Shown: piece by piece, positions 7,024 through 15,218 of the stretch
How positions within the stretch are numbered: position 1 is the first letter of the stretch
How the letters are laid out: each line of letters begins with the position of its first letter
From: Lactobacillus sp.
GTDB taxonomy: Bacteria; Bacillota; Bacilli; Lactobacillales; Lactobacillaceae
Length of the DNA: 64,000 nt
Assembly (NCBI GenBank): GCA_022484695.1
Contig: JAKVKU010000011.1
Coordinates: 1-64,000, forward strand
Direction: 5' to 3'
Translations under genes and position numbers: made by a program
The notes under the pieces: generated by a model
Databases searched by the model: none
Told to the model about the DNA's origin: nothing
What the model saw: only the letters and a program-made list of their open reading frames with translations

Positions 7024-8737
7024 TTTTAAGATAGCGCTGGATTATGCTCAGGGTGTTATCGATGGCTCCATCGTGGCTAACGAAGATAGGATACTGGCCG
7101 CCAAGCGCTTCTTAAGAGATTTAAAAAATAAAGACTATGATTTTGATTCAGCTGATGCTGATTTTGTCATTGAATTGATTGAACACACCGTGGTCCATCA
7201 ACAAGGTGAAGCCCTAGACGGCACACCGCTACGGGGTGAACCCTTTATCTTATTGGACTGGCAAAAGTTTGTGATCGTGAACCTATTAGGGTTCTTTTGG
7301 AAAGATACGGCACTACGGCGCTTCCATGAGGCGCTTATTTTAATACCCAGAAAAAATGGTAAAACTTCTTTTGCGGCGGCTTTAGGCTTTGCCCTATCTC
7401 TGTTAGAGGCGCCTTCTGGTTCCAAGCTTTATATCTTAGCCAATTCCTTGAAGCAGACCATGGAAGCCTTTGGTTTTCTTCAATTCAACATAGATAGGTT
7501 CCATGATGGGTCATTTAGGATTCGAGATAACAACGCGGAACACTCCATCACTAAAGACTTTGGCAGAGATGGTTCGATTTATATCCAAGCCTTGGCCAGT
7601 GATGAAAAAAGACTGGATTCCTTGAACTGTAATCTGCTGATTTTGGACGAATTGCACACGTTCCGCTCAGCCAAGAAATACACGCTGATGAAAAATGCCC
7701 AAAAGGCTTATCGAAATAAGCTGCTCATCGGTATTTCAACCGCCGGGGATATCCCCAACGGCTTTTTGGCTCAACGGTTGCAATATGCGGAGAAAGTTTT
7801 GAAACGGACCATCAAAGATGAGGAATATTTCTTCTTTATCTCTAAAGCCGACCAGGACAAAAAAGGTAACGTGCCCGATTACACCAGTGACCGGATTTTG
7901 GAAGAGGCTAACCCCTCCATTGGGGTATCTGTTTCTCTGGAAGATTTAAAACGGGATGCGGAACTAGCTCAGAACGATCCCCAAACACGCCTAGAGTTTT
8001 TTAACAAGACTTTGAACGTGTTCACGGCTTCTAACCGGGCCTATTTTGACATTGGGGAGTTCCGGGCCAGTGATGATAAATACAACTGGTCCCTAGAAGA
8101 CTTGGCCAAGCTGAATATCAAATGGTACGGCGGGGCAGATTTATCCAAACTGCACGATTTAACGGCTGCGGCTTTATATGGCCGTTATAAAGATGTGGAT
8201 GTCTGTATAACCCACGCCTTTTTCCCGTTAGTCAATGCCCATAAAAAGGCCAATGAAGATGGCATCCCCTTGTTTGGCTGGGAAGATGATGGTTGGTTGA
8301 CCATGAGTAATACCGCCACTGTTTTATATGACGACATCGTGAATTGGTTTATCGAGATGCGCAAAGCCGGCTTCAACGTTAAAAAAGTCGGCTTTGATAA
8401 GAAGTTCGGCCGGGAGTTTTTCCTGAAGATGAAAAAGAATCATTTCAAAATAGTGGACCAGCCCCAATATTTCTATAAGAAATCTGAAGGGTTCCGCCGG
8501 ATTGAAATGCAGACCAAGAACAAGAACTTTTATTACTTGCACTCGGAAGCATATGAATACTGCGTTAGTAATGTACGGGCCATTGAAAAGACTGACGACA
8601 TGATCCAATTCGAAAAAATCGATGGAGATGGCGGGCACCAAAGAATTGACTTGTTTGACGCCTCAGTCTTCGGGGCGGTGCAGATGTTAGACGATATCAA
8701 GCTAGAAGATAACGTGAGTAAATGGCTGAACGATTAA
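6995..8737 (+). CDS. terL: Terminase large subunit
   Basis: 580-aa packaging ATPase and nuclease. The Walker A-like motif IPRKNGKTS lies at residues ~117-125, Walker B LLILDELH at ~217-224, and the coupling motif GISTAGD at ~249. The C-terminal nuclease has acidic motifs in YGGADLSKLHDLTA (~375) and in LFDASVFG. The length is normal for HK97/phage-type TerL. It is overlapped by terS and followed by the portal gene after 12 bases. The family with an upstream HNH gene is usually cos-type. Confidence 0.95.
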   Translation: MGTAIEDKNNFKIALDYAQGVIDGSIVANEDRILAAKRFLRDLKNKDYDFDSADADFVIELIEHTVVHQQGEALDGTPLRGEPFILLDWQKFVIVNLLGFFWKDTALRRFHEALILIPRKNGKTSFAAALGFALSLLEAPSGSKLYILANSLKQTMEAFGFLQFNIDRFHDGSFRIRDNNAEHSITKDFGRDGSIYIQALASDEKRLDSLNCNLLILDELHTFRSAKKYTLMKNAQKAYRNKLLIGISTAGDIPNGFLAQRLQYAEKVLKRTIKDEEYFFFISKADQDKKGNVPDYTSDRILEEANPSIGVSVSLEDLKRDAELAQNDPQTRLEFFNKTLNVFTASNRAYFDIGEFRASDDKYNWSLEDLAKLNIKWYGGADLSKLHDLTAAALYGRYKDVDVCITHAFFPLVNAHKKANEDGIPLFGWEDDGWLTMSNTATVLYDDIVNWFIEMRKAGFNVKKVGFDKKFGREFFLKMKKNHFKIVDQPQYFYKKSEGFRRIEMQTKNKNFYYLHSEAYEYCVSNVRAIEKTDDMIQFEKIDGDGGHQRIDLFDASVFGAVQMLDDIKLEDNVSKWLND

Positions 8738-8749
8738 GGAGGTGATTTT

Positions 8750-9973
8750 TTGTTTGGATTTAGAAGTAAGAAAACGCAGGAACGCGCTAATCCCGTGAGT
8801 ATCGTGTCCACCAATAACTGGCAGGATTTACTGACAGGGAACACTTATGTCAGCTTGGCCGATAACCCGGAAGTGATAGCGGCGGTTAACACCATTGCTG
8901 AACTGGTCTCAAACATGTCTATCAACCTATTGGAAAATACCGATAAGGGGGACAAGCGGGTCTTAAATGCCCTGTCCCAATTGATCGATGTGCAACCAGC
9001 CAAGGGGATGACCCGTAAATCCTGGATCAGTAAAATCGTTCGGGACTTATACCTTTACGGAGATGGCAACAGCATTTGTCAAATCATTGTTGAGCCTGGC
9101 GCTGATTATCTTTCAGAGTTACGGCCCATGGATATGTCTCAGATAACTTATGTCTTTGAAGAGAACAAAAACAAGCTGACCGTGCGCTACAAGAACAAGG
9201 AATATAAGACGGACCAGCTGGTTCACTTCATGATCAACCCAGATCCAGTCTATCCCTTGATTGGGACCGGCTACCAATCCATTTTAAAGACCCTGGTTGA
9301 TAACCTAGCCCAGGCCAATAGAACAAAGGCGCAATTCTTTAGGGGTAAATACATGCCCACCATCATTATCAAGGTTGATGCCGACAGCGAGGAACTGGCA
9401 AGTCCTGAAGGCCGGGAGAAGATCAAGCAAAAATATATTGATTCTGATAAGTCCATGGAACCGTGGGTGATCCCCTCGGATATGTTAGAAGTTCAAAACG
9501 TCAAACCACTAACCCTGAAGGATATTGCCATCAACGAATCTGTTGAACTGGACAAGAAGACCGTGGCGGCTATGTTTGGCGTCCCACCAGCCTTGTTAGG
9601 CGTTGGGAATTTCAGCCAAGCTGAATATAACAACTTTGTGAATACTCGAATCGCTGGTCTGGGTCAAGTCATCGCTCAAACCTTGACCAGGGATGTGTTA
9701 TTCAAGCCAGAATGGTTTTTCCGGTGCAATCCTCGCAGCCTTTACCAGTACAACATTAAAGACCTTGTTGCCGCTGGGGCTGAAATGGTTGACCGCACGG
9801 CTATGGGTCGTAATGAATGGCGGGGGTGGGTCGGCCTAGAACCAAGGGACGACATGGAAGAGCTGATTACCTTGGAAAACTATATCCCATCTAGCAAGTT
9901 AGGGGCTCAGGACAAACTGAAGGGAGGTGATGAGACCGATGAAAATGGCGAAACGGACAGCGCTGACCCTTAA
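8750..9973 (+). CDS. Portal protein (HK97 family)
   Basis: 407-aa portal, the dodecameric ring through which DNA enters the head and to which terminase and connector dock. Family marks include GVPPALLG followed by NFSQAEYNNF, and the C-terminal FKPEWFFRCNP region. Initiation is at TTG 8750, justified by the strong AAGGAGG site at 8736-8742, 7 bases upstream. The 3' end overlaps the protease gene. Confidence 0.95.
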   Translation: MFGFRSKKTQERANPVSIVSTNNWQDLLTGNTYVSLADNPEVIAAVNTIAELVSNMSINLLENTDKGDKRVLNALSQLIDVQPAKGMTRKSWISKIVRDLYLYGDGNSICQIIVEPGADYLSELRPMDMSQITYVFEENKNKLTVRYKNKEYKTDQLVHFMINPDPVYPLIGTGYQSILKTLVDNLAQANRTKAQFFRGKYMPTIIIKVDADSEELASPEGREKIKQKYIDSDKSMEPWVIPSDMLEVQNVKPLTLKDIAINESVELDKKTVAAMFGVPPALLGVGNFSQAEYNNFVNTRIAGLGQVIAQTLTRDVLFKPEWFFRCNPRSLYQYNIKDLVAAGAEMVDRTAMGRNEWRGWVGLEPRDDMEELITLENYIPSSKLGAQDKLKGGDETDENGETDSADP

Positions 9974-10541
9974 GGCGAATTTTAGAGCCGATGGGGATGA
10001 AAACGAAGACGGTAATAAGTATCTAGAAGGCTATTTTGTCAAATTCAACGATGAAACAGAGCTTTGGCCGGGTTATTTAGAACAGGTCAGCCCTGATGCC
10101 ATTGCTGATGATATCAATGACCAGGATATCCGGGCTTTGTTTGACCACGACACCGGTAAAGTCCTTGGCCGGACCAAGTCAAAGACGTTGACCCTGACCA
10201 AGGATGAGGATGGCCTGTATGGCAAGATTTTGTTGAACCAAAACGACCCAGAGGCGATGTCCATTTATGCAAAAGTCGCCCGGGGGGATGTGAGTCAAGC
10301 TTCCTTTGGTTTCTTTATCAACGATGAACAGGGCGATTTTGATGATTCCGGTGTGTATCACAGCCTACTGCGAAGCGTTGAATTGTTTGAAGTCAGTATT
10401 GTAGCTTTACCCGCTTATCCAAGCACTGAAATCGATGCACGATCTAAGGACCTGGATGAGTTTAAAAATAAATTGTTAGAACAGCGTAAACAAAAGTTGA
10501 TCAAGGAGTTGAAAACAAGATGGAAAATCCAATCTTATTAA
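9939..10541 (+). CDS. HK97-family prohead protease
   Basis: 200-aa serine protease (peptidase U35 type) that trims the capsid scaffold domain during head maturation. The catalytic His is in LFDHDTGKVLGR and the nucleophile Ser is in GDVSQASFGF; a third conserved acidic position follows in VELFEVSIV. The ATG at 9939 lies 11 bases after AGGGAGG; upstream GTG/ATG codons at 9927-9930 overlap that site. It overlaps both the portal gene (35 bases) and the capsid gene (22 bases). Confidence 0.9.
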   Translation: MKMAKRTALTLKANFRADGDENEDGNKYLEGYFVKFNDETELWPGYLEQVSPDAIADDINDQDIRALFDHDTGKVLGRTKSKTLTLTKDEDGLYGKILLNQNDPEAMSIYAKVARGDVSQASFGFFINDEQGDFDDSGVYHSLLRSVELFEVSIVALPAYPSTEIDARSKDLDEFKNKLLEQRKQKLIKELKTRWKIQSY

Positions 10542-11737
10542 ATGCACGGCTCAAAGTTAAGCGTAATTCCATTAAGACCAAAGAAACAGAAATCGAATCT
10601 TTACGGGAAAAGCAAAACGAGATCTTGCGAGCTGCTGATGAGGCCACTACAGAAAAGGAAGTTGACGATGCGACTTCGGCTGCGGATGATAATGACAAAA
10701 AAATTGCAGATCTACAAAAAGACGTTGACCAATTGAAGTCTGATGTTAGCGACATCGAGAAAAAACTAGATGACGCTAACTCTGGTGATGATGATTCAGC
10801 ACCAAATGAAAAGACGCCAACAACAAAATCCAAAGATGGTGAAGGTGAAGAAAGAATGAAAGTGATCAATCGCAAGGAAGACAAAGATGTACGGGGCTTG
10901 ATTGATTTTATCCAGTCCAAAGGTGAAGTACGTGCCGGGGTGACCACTACAGATATTGGTGCCATCATCCCTAAACAAATCATCTATAATGCCCAAGAAC
11001 AAGTTAAGACTACCTATGATTTAGTGCAGTTCGTGGATGTCATCAAGGTCTCTCAAGCTGGCGGGTCTTATGCCATTGCTGAAAAAGTAGATGACGGTTT
11101 GGAAACTGTTGAAGAATTAGCGGCCAACCCAGACTTGGGCAAACCGGCTTTGATCACTGTGGACTGGGCTTTGAAGACTTATCGTGGTGAGATGGGGGCT
11201 TCTAATGAATCCATCGAAGACGCTCAAGACTTGACCGGGTTGATCAACAGCATTTTGGAACAAAAAGTGTTGAACACTAACAACAAACAAATTTCTGCTT
11301 TGTTGAAGACTGCTCCTGCTAAAACCGCAGCGGCAACAGATGACATCAAGCACATCATCAACGTGGACTTGGACCCGGCTTACTTAAATAATGGTGTGAT
11401 CGTTGCCTCCCAGTCGGGTATCCAATTCTTGGACACTTTAAAAGATGGCAACGGTAATTACTTGATGCAACCAGATGTAACTAGCCCAACAGGTCGCCGG
11501 TTCTTAGGCTTACCTGTGGCTGTGATTTCTGATGTGTTGTTTGGTGCCCAGGGTGATGCCAATGCCTTCATTGGAGACGCTAAACGGTTTGTTAAGAAGT
11601 TTGATAAGGCGGAACTTTATCTGTCCTACGAACAATATCACAACTTTGCTAAAGGCTTTGTAGCCGCTATCCGGGCTGATTATAAGGCAGTGGATACTAA
11701 GGCTGGTTACTTTGTGGCCCTTGGCCCAAAAAAGTAA
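10520..11737 (+). CDS. Major capsid protein (HK97 fold) with N-terminal delta/scaffold domain
   Basis: 405-aa capsid precursor. Residues ~1-105 are a charged coiled coil, the scaffold-like delta domain removed by the protease. The mature capsid domain starts near the internal EERMKVINRKE. Typical HK97 motifs are TDIGAIIPKQI and the following VKTTYDLVQFV, and the C-terminal FAKGFVAAIRADYKAVD. The start ATG has AAGGAG 11 bases upstream. The last sense codons form a canonical -1 slippery heptamer directly before the stop codon (see next entry), so a longer minor form is likely. Confidence 0.95.
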   Translation: MENPILLNARLKVKRNSIKTKETEIESLREKQNEILRAADEATTEKEVDDATSAADDNDKKIADLQKDVDQLKSDVSDIEKKLDDANSGDDDSAPNEKTPTTKSKDGEGEERMKVINRKEDKDVRGLIDFIQSKGEVRAGVTTTDIGAIIPKQIIYNAQEQVKTTYDLVQFVDVIKVSQAGGSYAIAEKVDDGLETVEELAANPDLGKPALITVDWALKTYRGEMGASNESIEDAQDLTGLINSILEQKVLNTNNKQISALLKTAPAKTAAATDDIKHIINVDLDPAYLNNGVIVASQSGIQFLDTLKDGNGNYLMQPDVTSPTGRRFLGLPVAVISDVLFGAQGDANAFIGDAKRFVKKFDKAELYLSYEQYHNFAKGFVAAIRADYKAVDTKAGYFVALGPKK

Positions 11738-11805
11738 CGCCGCCGGAGGAAACTGGTGGCGCTAGAGTTGGTACCGCGAAAGCGGGCAAGGATAAAGCCA
11801 GTTAG
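11728..11805 (+). other. Candidate -1 programmed frameshift giving a 23-residue extension of the capsid protein
   Basis: The capsid gene ends ..CCA AAA AAG TAA, so A_AAA_AAG (11728-11734) is in the correct phase for a -1 slip right before the stop. The -1 frame is then open for 23 codons and encodes VTPPEETGGARVGTA and AGKDKAS to a TAG at 11803-11805. A stem-loop of 9 pairs (11738-11746 with 11753-11761, two G-U pairs, loop AGGAAA) follows three bases after the heptamer. The extended protein would be 428 aa. Extension of major capsid and tail proteins by -1 frameshifting is known in Lactobacillus phage A2. The 3-base spacer is shorter than usual, which tempers confidence. Confidence 0.65.
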
Positions 11806-11818
11806 GAGGCATTAAAAT

Positions 11819-12679
11819 ATGGCTTACAAGAAAACAACTTGGGCGACGGGCGACATCATTGATGCCGATAAGCTCAACAACTTAGAAACTGGTGTGGCTA
11901 ATGCCGCCAACACTCCTGGTCCCAAGGGGGACAAAGGCGATCCAGGGTTAACTGGTCCCAAGGGGGATAAAGGTGATCCAGGGCCTAAAGGAGATGTCGG
12001 GTTAACTGGTCCCAAAGGAGACAAAGGCGACCCAGGTCCCCAAGGTATCAAGGGTGATAAGGGATCACCCGGTAAAGATGGTGTTGGTACTGGCGGTGGC
12101 GGTGTGTCCTTTGATTTAACACAAATGGGTATTGAACCTGATACTGTTAAAAGCGTTGATAAGATAGACCTGATTGATGTGATGGACATTCCCAATGGTG
12201 TGCTACCAGACAAATCTTTGTTAGTACAATACACTGATGCCGAAGACAATGTTAAAACTGCTAAGTTAAGAATACCTACCATAATTGAAACACGGGATAA
12301 TTCACTTGAAAATATTATAAAGTTTGACCTTATGGTTGTTGATTTTCGCACGACTGCAAACAACGATTACGTACTAAAAAATTTCCAGTTAATGGATACC
12401 ACATACCCGGGTTCTCCTGCCTCACGGTCAGTCGATATCCAAATGCTTTTAAGAGACCTGTTTAGGGAGTCTTATTTATTTGCCACAACTGAAAAGTCTG
12501 GCGTGGTGAAGCTTGATGGTAAAACGATCACCGCTGATGACAAAGGTGTTATCAGCGCCACTGCCCCAACCATCAAAGCCATCGCTTTGACCAAGGACGG
12601 TGCTGGTGCCATTACGGGTGGGACGGCCACATTAACAGATGATAGCAAGGTGCCGATTACGGTAACTGCCGAAAAATAG
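11819..12679 (+). CDS. Collagen-like head fibre/decoration protein
   Basis: 286 aa. The N-terminal anchor ([21 protein letters not shown]) is followed by Gly-X-Y triplets rich in GPKGDKGD (residues ~33-88), a glycine hinge, a folded domain of about 100 residues, and a C-terminal part with [17 protein letters not shown] and [19 protein letters not shown]. These C-terminal signatures occur in head fibre proteins of Gram-positive phages (phi29 gp8.5-like). The position directly after the capsid gene, with AGGAGG upstream, fits a protein displayed on the head. The triplets should form a trimeric collagen-like helix. Host-surface adhesion is a reasonable but unproven role. Confidence 0.75.
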   Translation: MAYKKTTWATGDIIDADKLNNLETGVANAANTPGPKGDKGDPGLTGPKGDKGDPGPKGDVGLTGPKGDKGDPGPQGIKGDKGSPGKDGVGTGGGGVSFDLTQMGIEPDTVKSVDKIDLIDVMDIPNGVLPDKSLLVQYTDAEDNVKTAKLRIPTIIETRDNSLENIIKFDLMVVDFRTTANNDYVLKNFQLMDTTYPGSPASRSVDIQMLLRDLFRESYLFATTEKSGVVKLDGKTITADDKGVISATAPTIKAIALTKDGAGAITGGTATLTDDSKVPITVTAEK

Positions 12680-12691
12680 GGTGGTGATTAA

Positions 12692-12964
12692 ATGGATAAG
12701 TTAGCCTTGTTAAAAGCCAACTTAGGTATCACAACTGATGCCCGGGACCAGTATTTAAATGCCATCTTAAAAAGTACTCAAGACGAATTGAGTAATCAAA
12801 AAGGTATTGATTTTGATGAAAGTGACCAGACTCATTTGATGTTCTTGGTTGACTATTCGGCTTGGCGTTATCGCAATCGGGGCGAGGGTATCCCACCACG
12901 TAACTTGAAGTACCGTCTGCATAATCTCCTGGTCCATGACCAAAGGGGTGATAAAGATGGCTGA
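12692..12964 (+). CDS. Head-tail connector (gp6-like adaptor)
   Basis: 90-aa helical protein of the gp6/gp15-like adaptor family that binds the portal to prolong the DNA channel. Recognised by LLKANLGITTDARDQYLNAIL at the N-terminus, the YSAWRYRNRGEG segment and its place as first gene after the head proteins. The start ATG is preceded by GGGTGGTGAT. It overlaps the next gene by 8 bases. Confidence 0.85.
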   Translation: MDKLALLKANLGITTDARDQYLNAILKSTQDELSNQKGIDFDESDQTHLMFLVDYSAWRYRNRGEGIPPRNLKYRLHNLLVHDQRGDKDG

Positions 12965-13283
12965 AAAAACTTGGGATCTAGATATTGACCTGATCGCCCC
13001 TGGACGCAGTGAGACTGATGAGTTTGGCAACCCAGTCAATAATGAAAAACGGACCACCGTTCAATCTTATGAAAAACAGATTCAGCGTTATGAGTTTTAT
13101 GCTGCTGCTCAGGCCGGTATAAGACCGAATAAGTTATTTGTTATCCATCCCTTTGAATACAGCGGTGAGCCAAAGATTCAAGTGGGGGAGGATATTTACT
13201 ACATCATTAGAACTTACCAAATGTCTAACGATGAAATGGAGCTTTATGTTGAAACCAAGGTAGGTGATCGCGGTGGCGTCTAG
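12957..13283 (+). CDS. Head-tail joining (head closure) protein
   Basis: 108-aa protein with the length, beta-rich character and position of phage head-closure proteins (SPP1 gp16-like). The segment IIRTYQMSNDEMELYVE is typical. The start ATG at 12957 is preferred because AAAGGGG lies 8 bases upstream; a further in-frame start at 12936 is inside the preceding gene without a suitable site. Confidence 0.75.
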   Translation: MAEKTWDLDIDLIAPGRSETDEFGNPVNNEKRTTVQSYEKQIQRYEFYAAAQAGIRPNKLFVIHPFEYSGEPKIQVGEDIYYIIRTYQMSNDEMELYVETKVGDRGGV

Positions 13284-13629
13284 TCAAGAAATCGATTTAA
13301 GAGCCATCTTGAATGGCTACGCCGATGAGGTGAGGGACGGCCTGGTGAAAGCCCAGAAAAACGTTGCCAAGGAAACCGCTGAAATGGTACGGGCCCGATC
13401 CCCAAGGAAGAACGGGAAGTATGCAGCTGATTGGGCTTTTAAGAAAAGTGATAATGGCCAAGTGGTTTATAACAAAAGCCATTACCAACTGTCGCACCTT
13501 TTGGAATTCGGCCATGCTTTGCGCAACGGTGGCCGGTCTCAGGCATTCCCCCACATTAAGCCGGCGGAAACTTTTGCCATCAACGAATTTACCAAACAAG
13601 CTAAGCAGGTGATCGATAATGCTAAGTGA
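13264..13629 (+). CDS. HK97 gp10-like tail completion/minor tail protein
   Basis: 121-aa basic protein of the HK97 gp10-like family, with the diagnostic central stretch ARSPRKNGKYAADW and the C-terminal HLLEFGHALRNGG then PHIKPAE. It takes part in joining the tail tube to the head. Start is GTG, at 13264 or, in frame, 13273; the AAGGTAGG upstream does not decide clearly. Overlaps both neighbours. Confidence 0.85.
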   Translation: MIAVASSQEIDLRAILNGYADEVRDGLVKAQKNVAKETAEMVRARSPRKNGKYAADWAFKKSDNGQVVYNKSHYQLSHLLEFGHALRNGGRSQAFPHIKPAETFAINEFTKQAKQVIDNAK

Positions 13630-13939
13630 GTTGATCAACTTGTTGAAGGTGTTATTGCCCGTTACCTATGGTGCCTGGCAAACCGGCCACGTTCCAAAAC
13701 TGCCCTACTTCGTTGTATTAGAGACTTATAACAACGACATGATGGCCGACAGCAAGCACTACTATAAAGTTCGCAACTACAATGTTGAATATTACTTTGA
13801 GAGAAAAGACCCCAATCTTGAAAAAAAGATTGAGGATTTTTTTGAATCTGAAGGGATTATTTATACGGCGGGTGAGGACATCTGGATAAGTTCAGAAAAA
13901 TTCTATGAAAAAGTTTATACGATAAGTTTAGGAGAGTGA
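13619..13939 (+). CDS. Tail terminator/minor tail protein
   Basis: 106-aa protein in the position of the tail terminator (gpU/gp17-like), which caps the tail tube. YGAWQTGHVPKLPYFVV and YNVEYYFERKDPNLEKKIEDFFE are typical of the Lactobacillales phage family found between gp10-like and major tail genes. It overlaps the previous gene by 11 bases. Confidence 0.75.
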   Translation: MLSELINLLKVLLPVTYGAWQTGHVPKLPYFVVLETYNNDMMADSKHYYKVRNYNVEYYFERKDPNLEKKIEDFFESEGIIYTAGEDIWISSEKFYEKVYTISLGE

Positions 13940-13946
13940 ATTGACA

Positions 13947-14549
13947 ATGGAAAAACAAGCAAACAAAGTTCAATTTGGCTTGAAGAACGTACACGTTTTT
14001 CCGGTTAAAGCCGACAATGGCGAAAAGCTAGAATATGATGTGCCGTTCCGTTTACGTGGCGGCGTAACAGTTTCCTTAGAACCTGCCGGTGAAATCAACG
14101 CATTCTATGCGGATGATATCGATTTCTACGATGCCATCAGTAACCAGGGCTACACTGGGAAGTTGACGGTGGCCCTGATCACCGACGAATTCCGTGAGAA
14201 GATTTTAGGCGATAAGTACGATGATAATGGGTTGTTAGTTGAATCCACGGATAACCGTCAAACTAACTTCGGTATGGCCTTTGAATTTAACGGTGATGTG
14301 TCTGCGACCCGACACGTTTTATACAATGTGTCTGCGACCCGGCCGACTATCGAAGGGAATACCCAAGAAGATAAAACTGACCCGGATACCAATGAATTGG
14401 AATTCACGGCTGCCCCGGACCCATATACCCATTACGCAAAAGCTAAGACCACCACGAAAACAACGCAAAAGGCTTTTGATGAATGGTATACCACGATTCA
14501 AACCCCAGTCTTTTCTGGCGCCGGTACTCCACCAGCACCAAAAGCGTAG
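13947..14549 (+). CDS. Major tail tube protein
   Basis: 200-aa tube protein (phi13/TP901-1-like family), recognised by VQFGLKNVHVFPV, LEPAGEINAFYADDIDFYDA and GYTGKLTVALITDEFR. The ATG at 13947 follows AGGAGA by 11 bases; an in-frame TTG at 13941 is less likely. It contains a perfect 16-base direct repeat 30 bases apart (14296-14311 and 14326-14341), giving VSATRHVLYN then VSATRP, a small internal duplication. The C-terminus TPPAPKA lacks a canonical -1 heptamer, so no extended form is claimed. Confidence 0.9.
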   Translation: MEKQANKVQFGLKNVHVFPVKADNGEKLEYDVPFRLRGGVTVSLEPAGEINAFYADDIDFYDAISNQGYTGKLTVALITDEFREKILGDKYDDNGLLVESTDNRQTNFGMAFEFNGDVSATRHVLYNVSATRPTIEGNTQEDKTDPDTNELEFTAAPDPYTHYAKAKTTTKTTQKAFDEWYTTIQTPVFSGAGTPPAPKA

Positions 14550-14632
14550 TAAATATTTTCGTCGCCACCGAAATAAACAATACGCATAGCGGGCGGCTTT
14601 CATCCTTCCTATTCATATAAAGGAGAAAACTC

Positions 14633-14971
14633 ATGGAAAAAACAATTGTACTCGGCAAAAAGAAAGTTAAATTAAGAAGCACGGCGGCTACACCGCTCAT
14701 CTATAAAAACCAATTTCACAAAGATTTCTTTGCGGATATGATGCAGTTGGCCAGTGGCTTCAAGGAAGGCCAAGAAGTCACTGCTGAAGACATTGACGGG
14801 ATTGACTTGACGGTCTTATGGAACTTTGTCTGGGCCCTGGCTAAAAATGCCAACCCAACGATCCCCGAACCAATCGAATTCTTTAGCCGTTATGAATCCC
14901 TAGAACTTGAAACGGTCATGCCACAAATTCAAGACCTATTAGTTCAGTCCTTACAAACGACAAAAAAATAG
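14633..14971 (+). CDS. Tail assembly chaperone, short form (gpG-like)
   Basis: 112-aa tail assembly chaperone, the gpG analogue that coats the tape measure during tail assembly. Motifs: KKVKLRSTAATPLIYKNQF, then DLTVLWNFVWALAKNA, PEPIEFF. Position just before the tape measure gene is diagnostic. The start ATG has AAAGGAG upstream. It ends in the heptamer A_AAA_AAA immediately before its stop codon, from which the longer GT-type form is made. Confidence 0.9.
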   Translation: MEKTIVLGKKKVKLRSTAATPLIYKNQFHKDFFADMMQLASGFKEGQEVTAEDIDGIDLTVLWNFVWALAKNANPTIPEPIEFFSRYESLELETVMPQIQDLLVQSLQTTKK

Positions 14972-15186
14972 ACAGCGCTGACCAATCTGATGATCAGATA
15001 GACACCGATTCATTTTTATTCATTTGTAAAAAGATGGGCTTAAGCGTTGATGAAATGAGTCAGATCAGTATTGGGCAGGCGCTGGATTTTATGGCTGAAT
15101 ATGTTGAGGCCAGCAGCCCGAAAGACCGCAAGGAAAAACGCGGCAAGGTCAGGATGGCATCACAGGCAGACTTTGACGCCTTTTAA
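14962..15186 (+). CDS. Frameshift extension of the tail assembly chaperone (gpGT-like)
   Basis: The 3' end of the short form is ACA AAA AAA TAG, placing the slippery heptamer A_AAA_AAA at 14962-14968. In the -1 frame 72 further codons are open to a TAA at 15184-15186: IDSADQSDDQIDTDSF, then FICKKMGLSVDEMSQISIGQALDFMAEY, ending ASQADFDAF. The extension has no start codon or ribosome site of its own, and the SVDEMSQIS...QALDFM pattern is that of T-type chaperone domains. The full frameshift product would be 184 aa. A -1 shift here is almost universal in siphophages. Confidence 0.88.
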   Translation, partial: KKIDSADQSDDQIDTDSFLFICKKMGLSVDEMSQISIGQALDFMAEYVEASSPKDRKEKRGKVRMASQADFDAF

Positions 15187-15218
15187 AAATAACTAATAAG
15201 TGAGGTGAGATATACAAG

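Noticed and set aside
11770-11786. T-box-like GGTACCGCG followed by a small hairpin before the head fibre gene
   Set aside because: It lies within the -1 open frame of the capsid extension in a phage late operon. There is no T-box leader, specifier loop or downstream aminoacyl-tRNA/amino-acid gene.
11824-12363. Minus-strand Pro-rich open frame opposite the collagen-like gene (also 22570-22809 and 23932-24210)
   Set aside because: These are shadows of GGN-rich Gly-X-Y coding; there is no ribosome site and they are antisense to well-supported genes.
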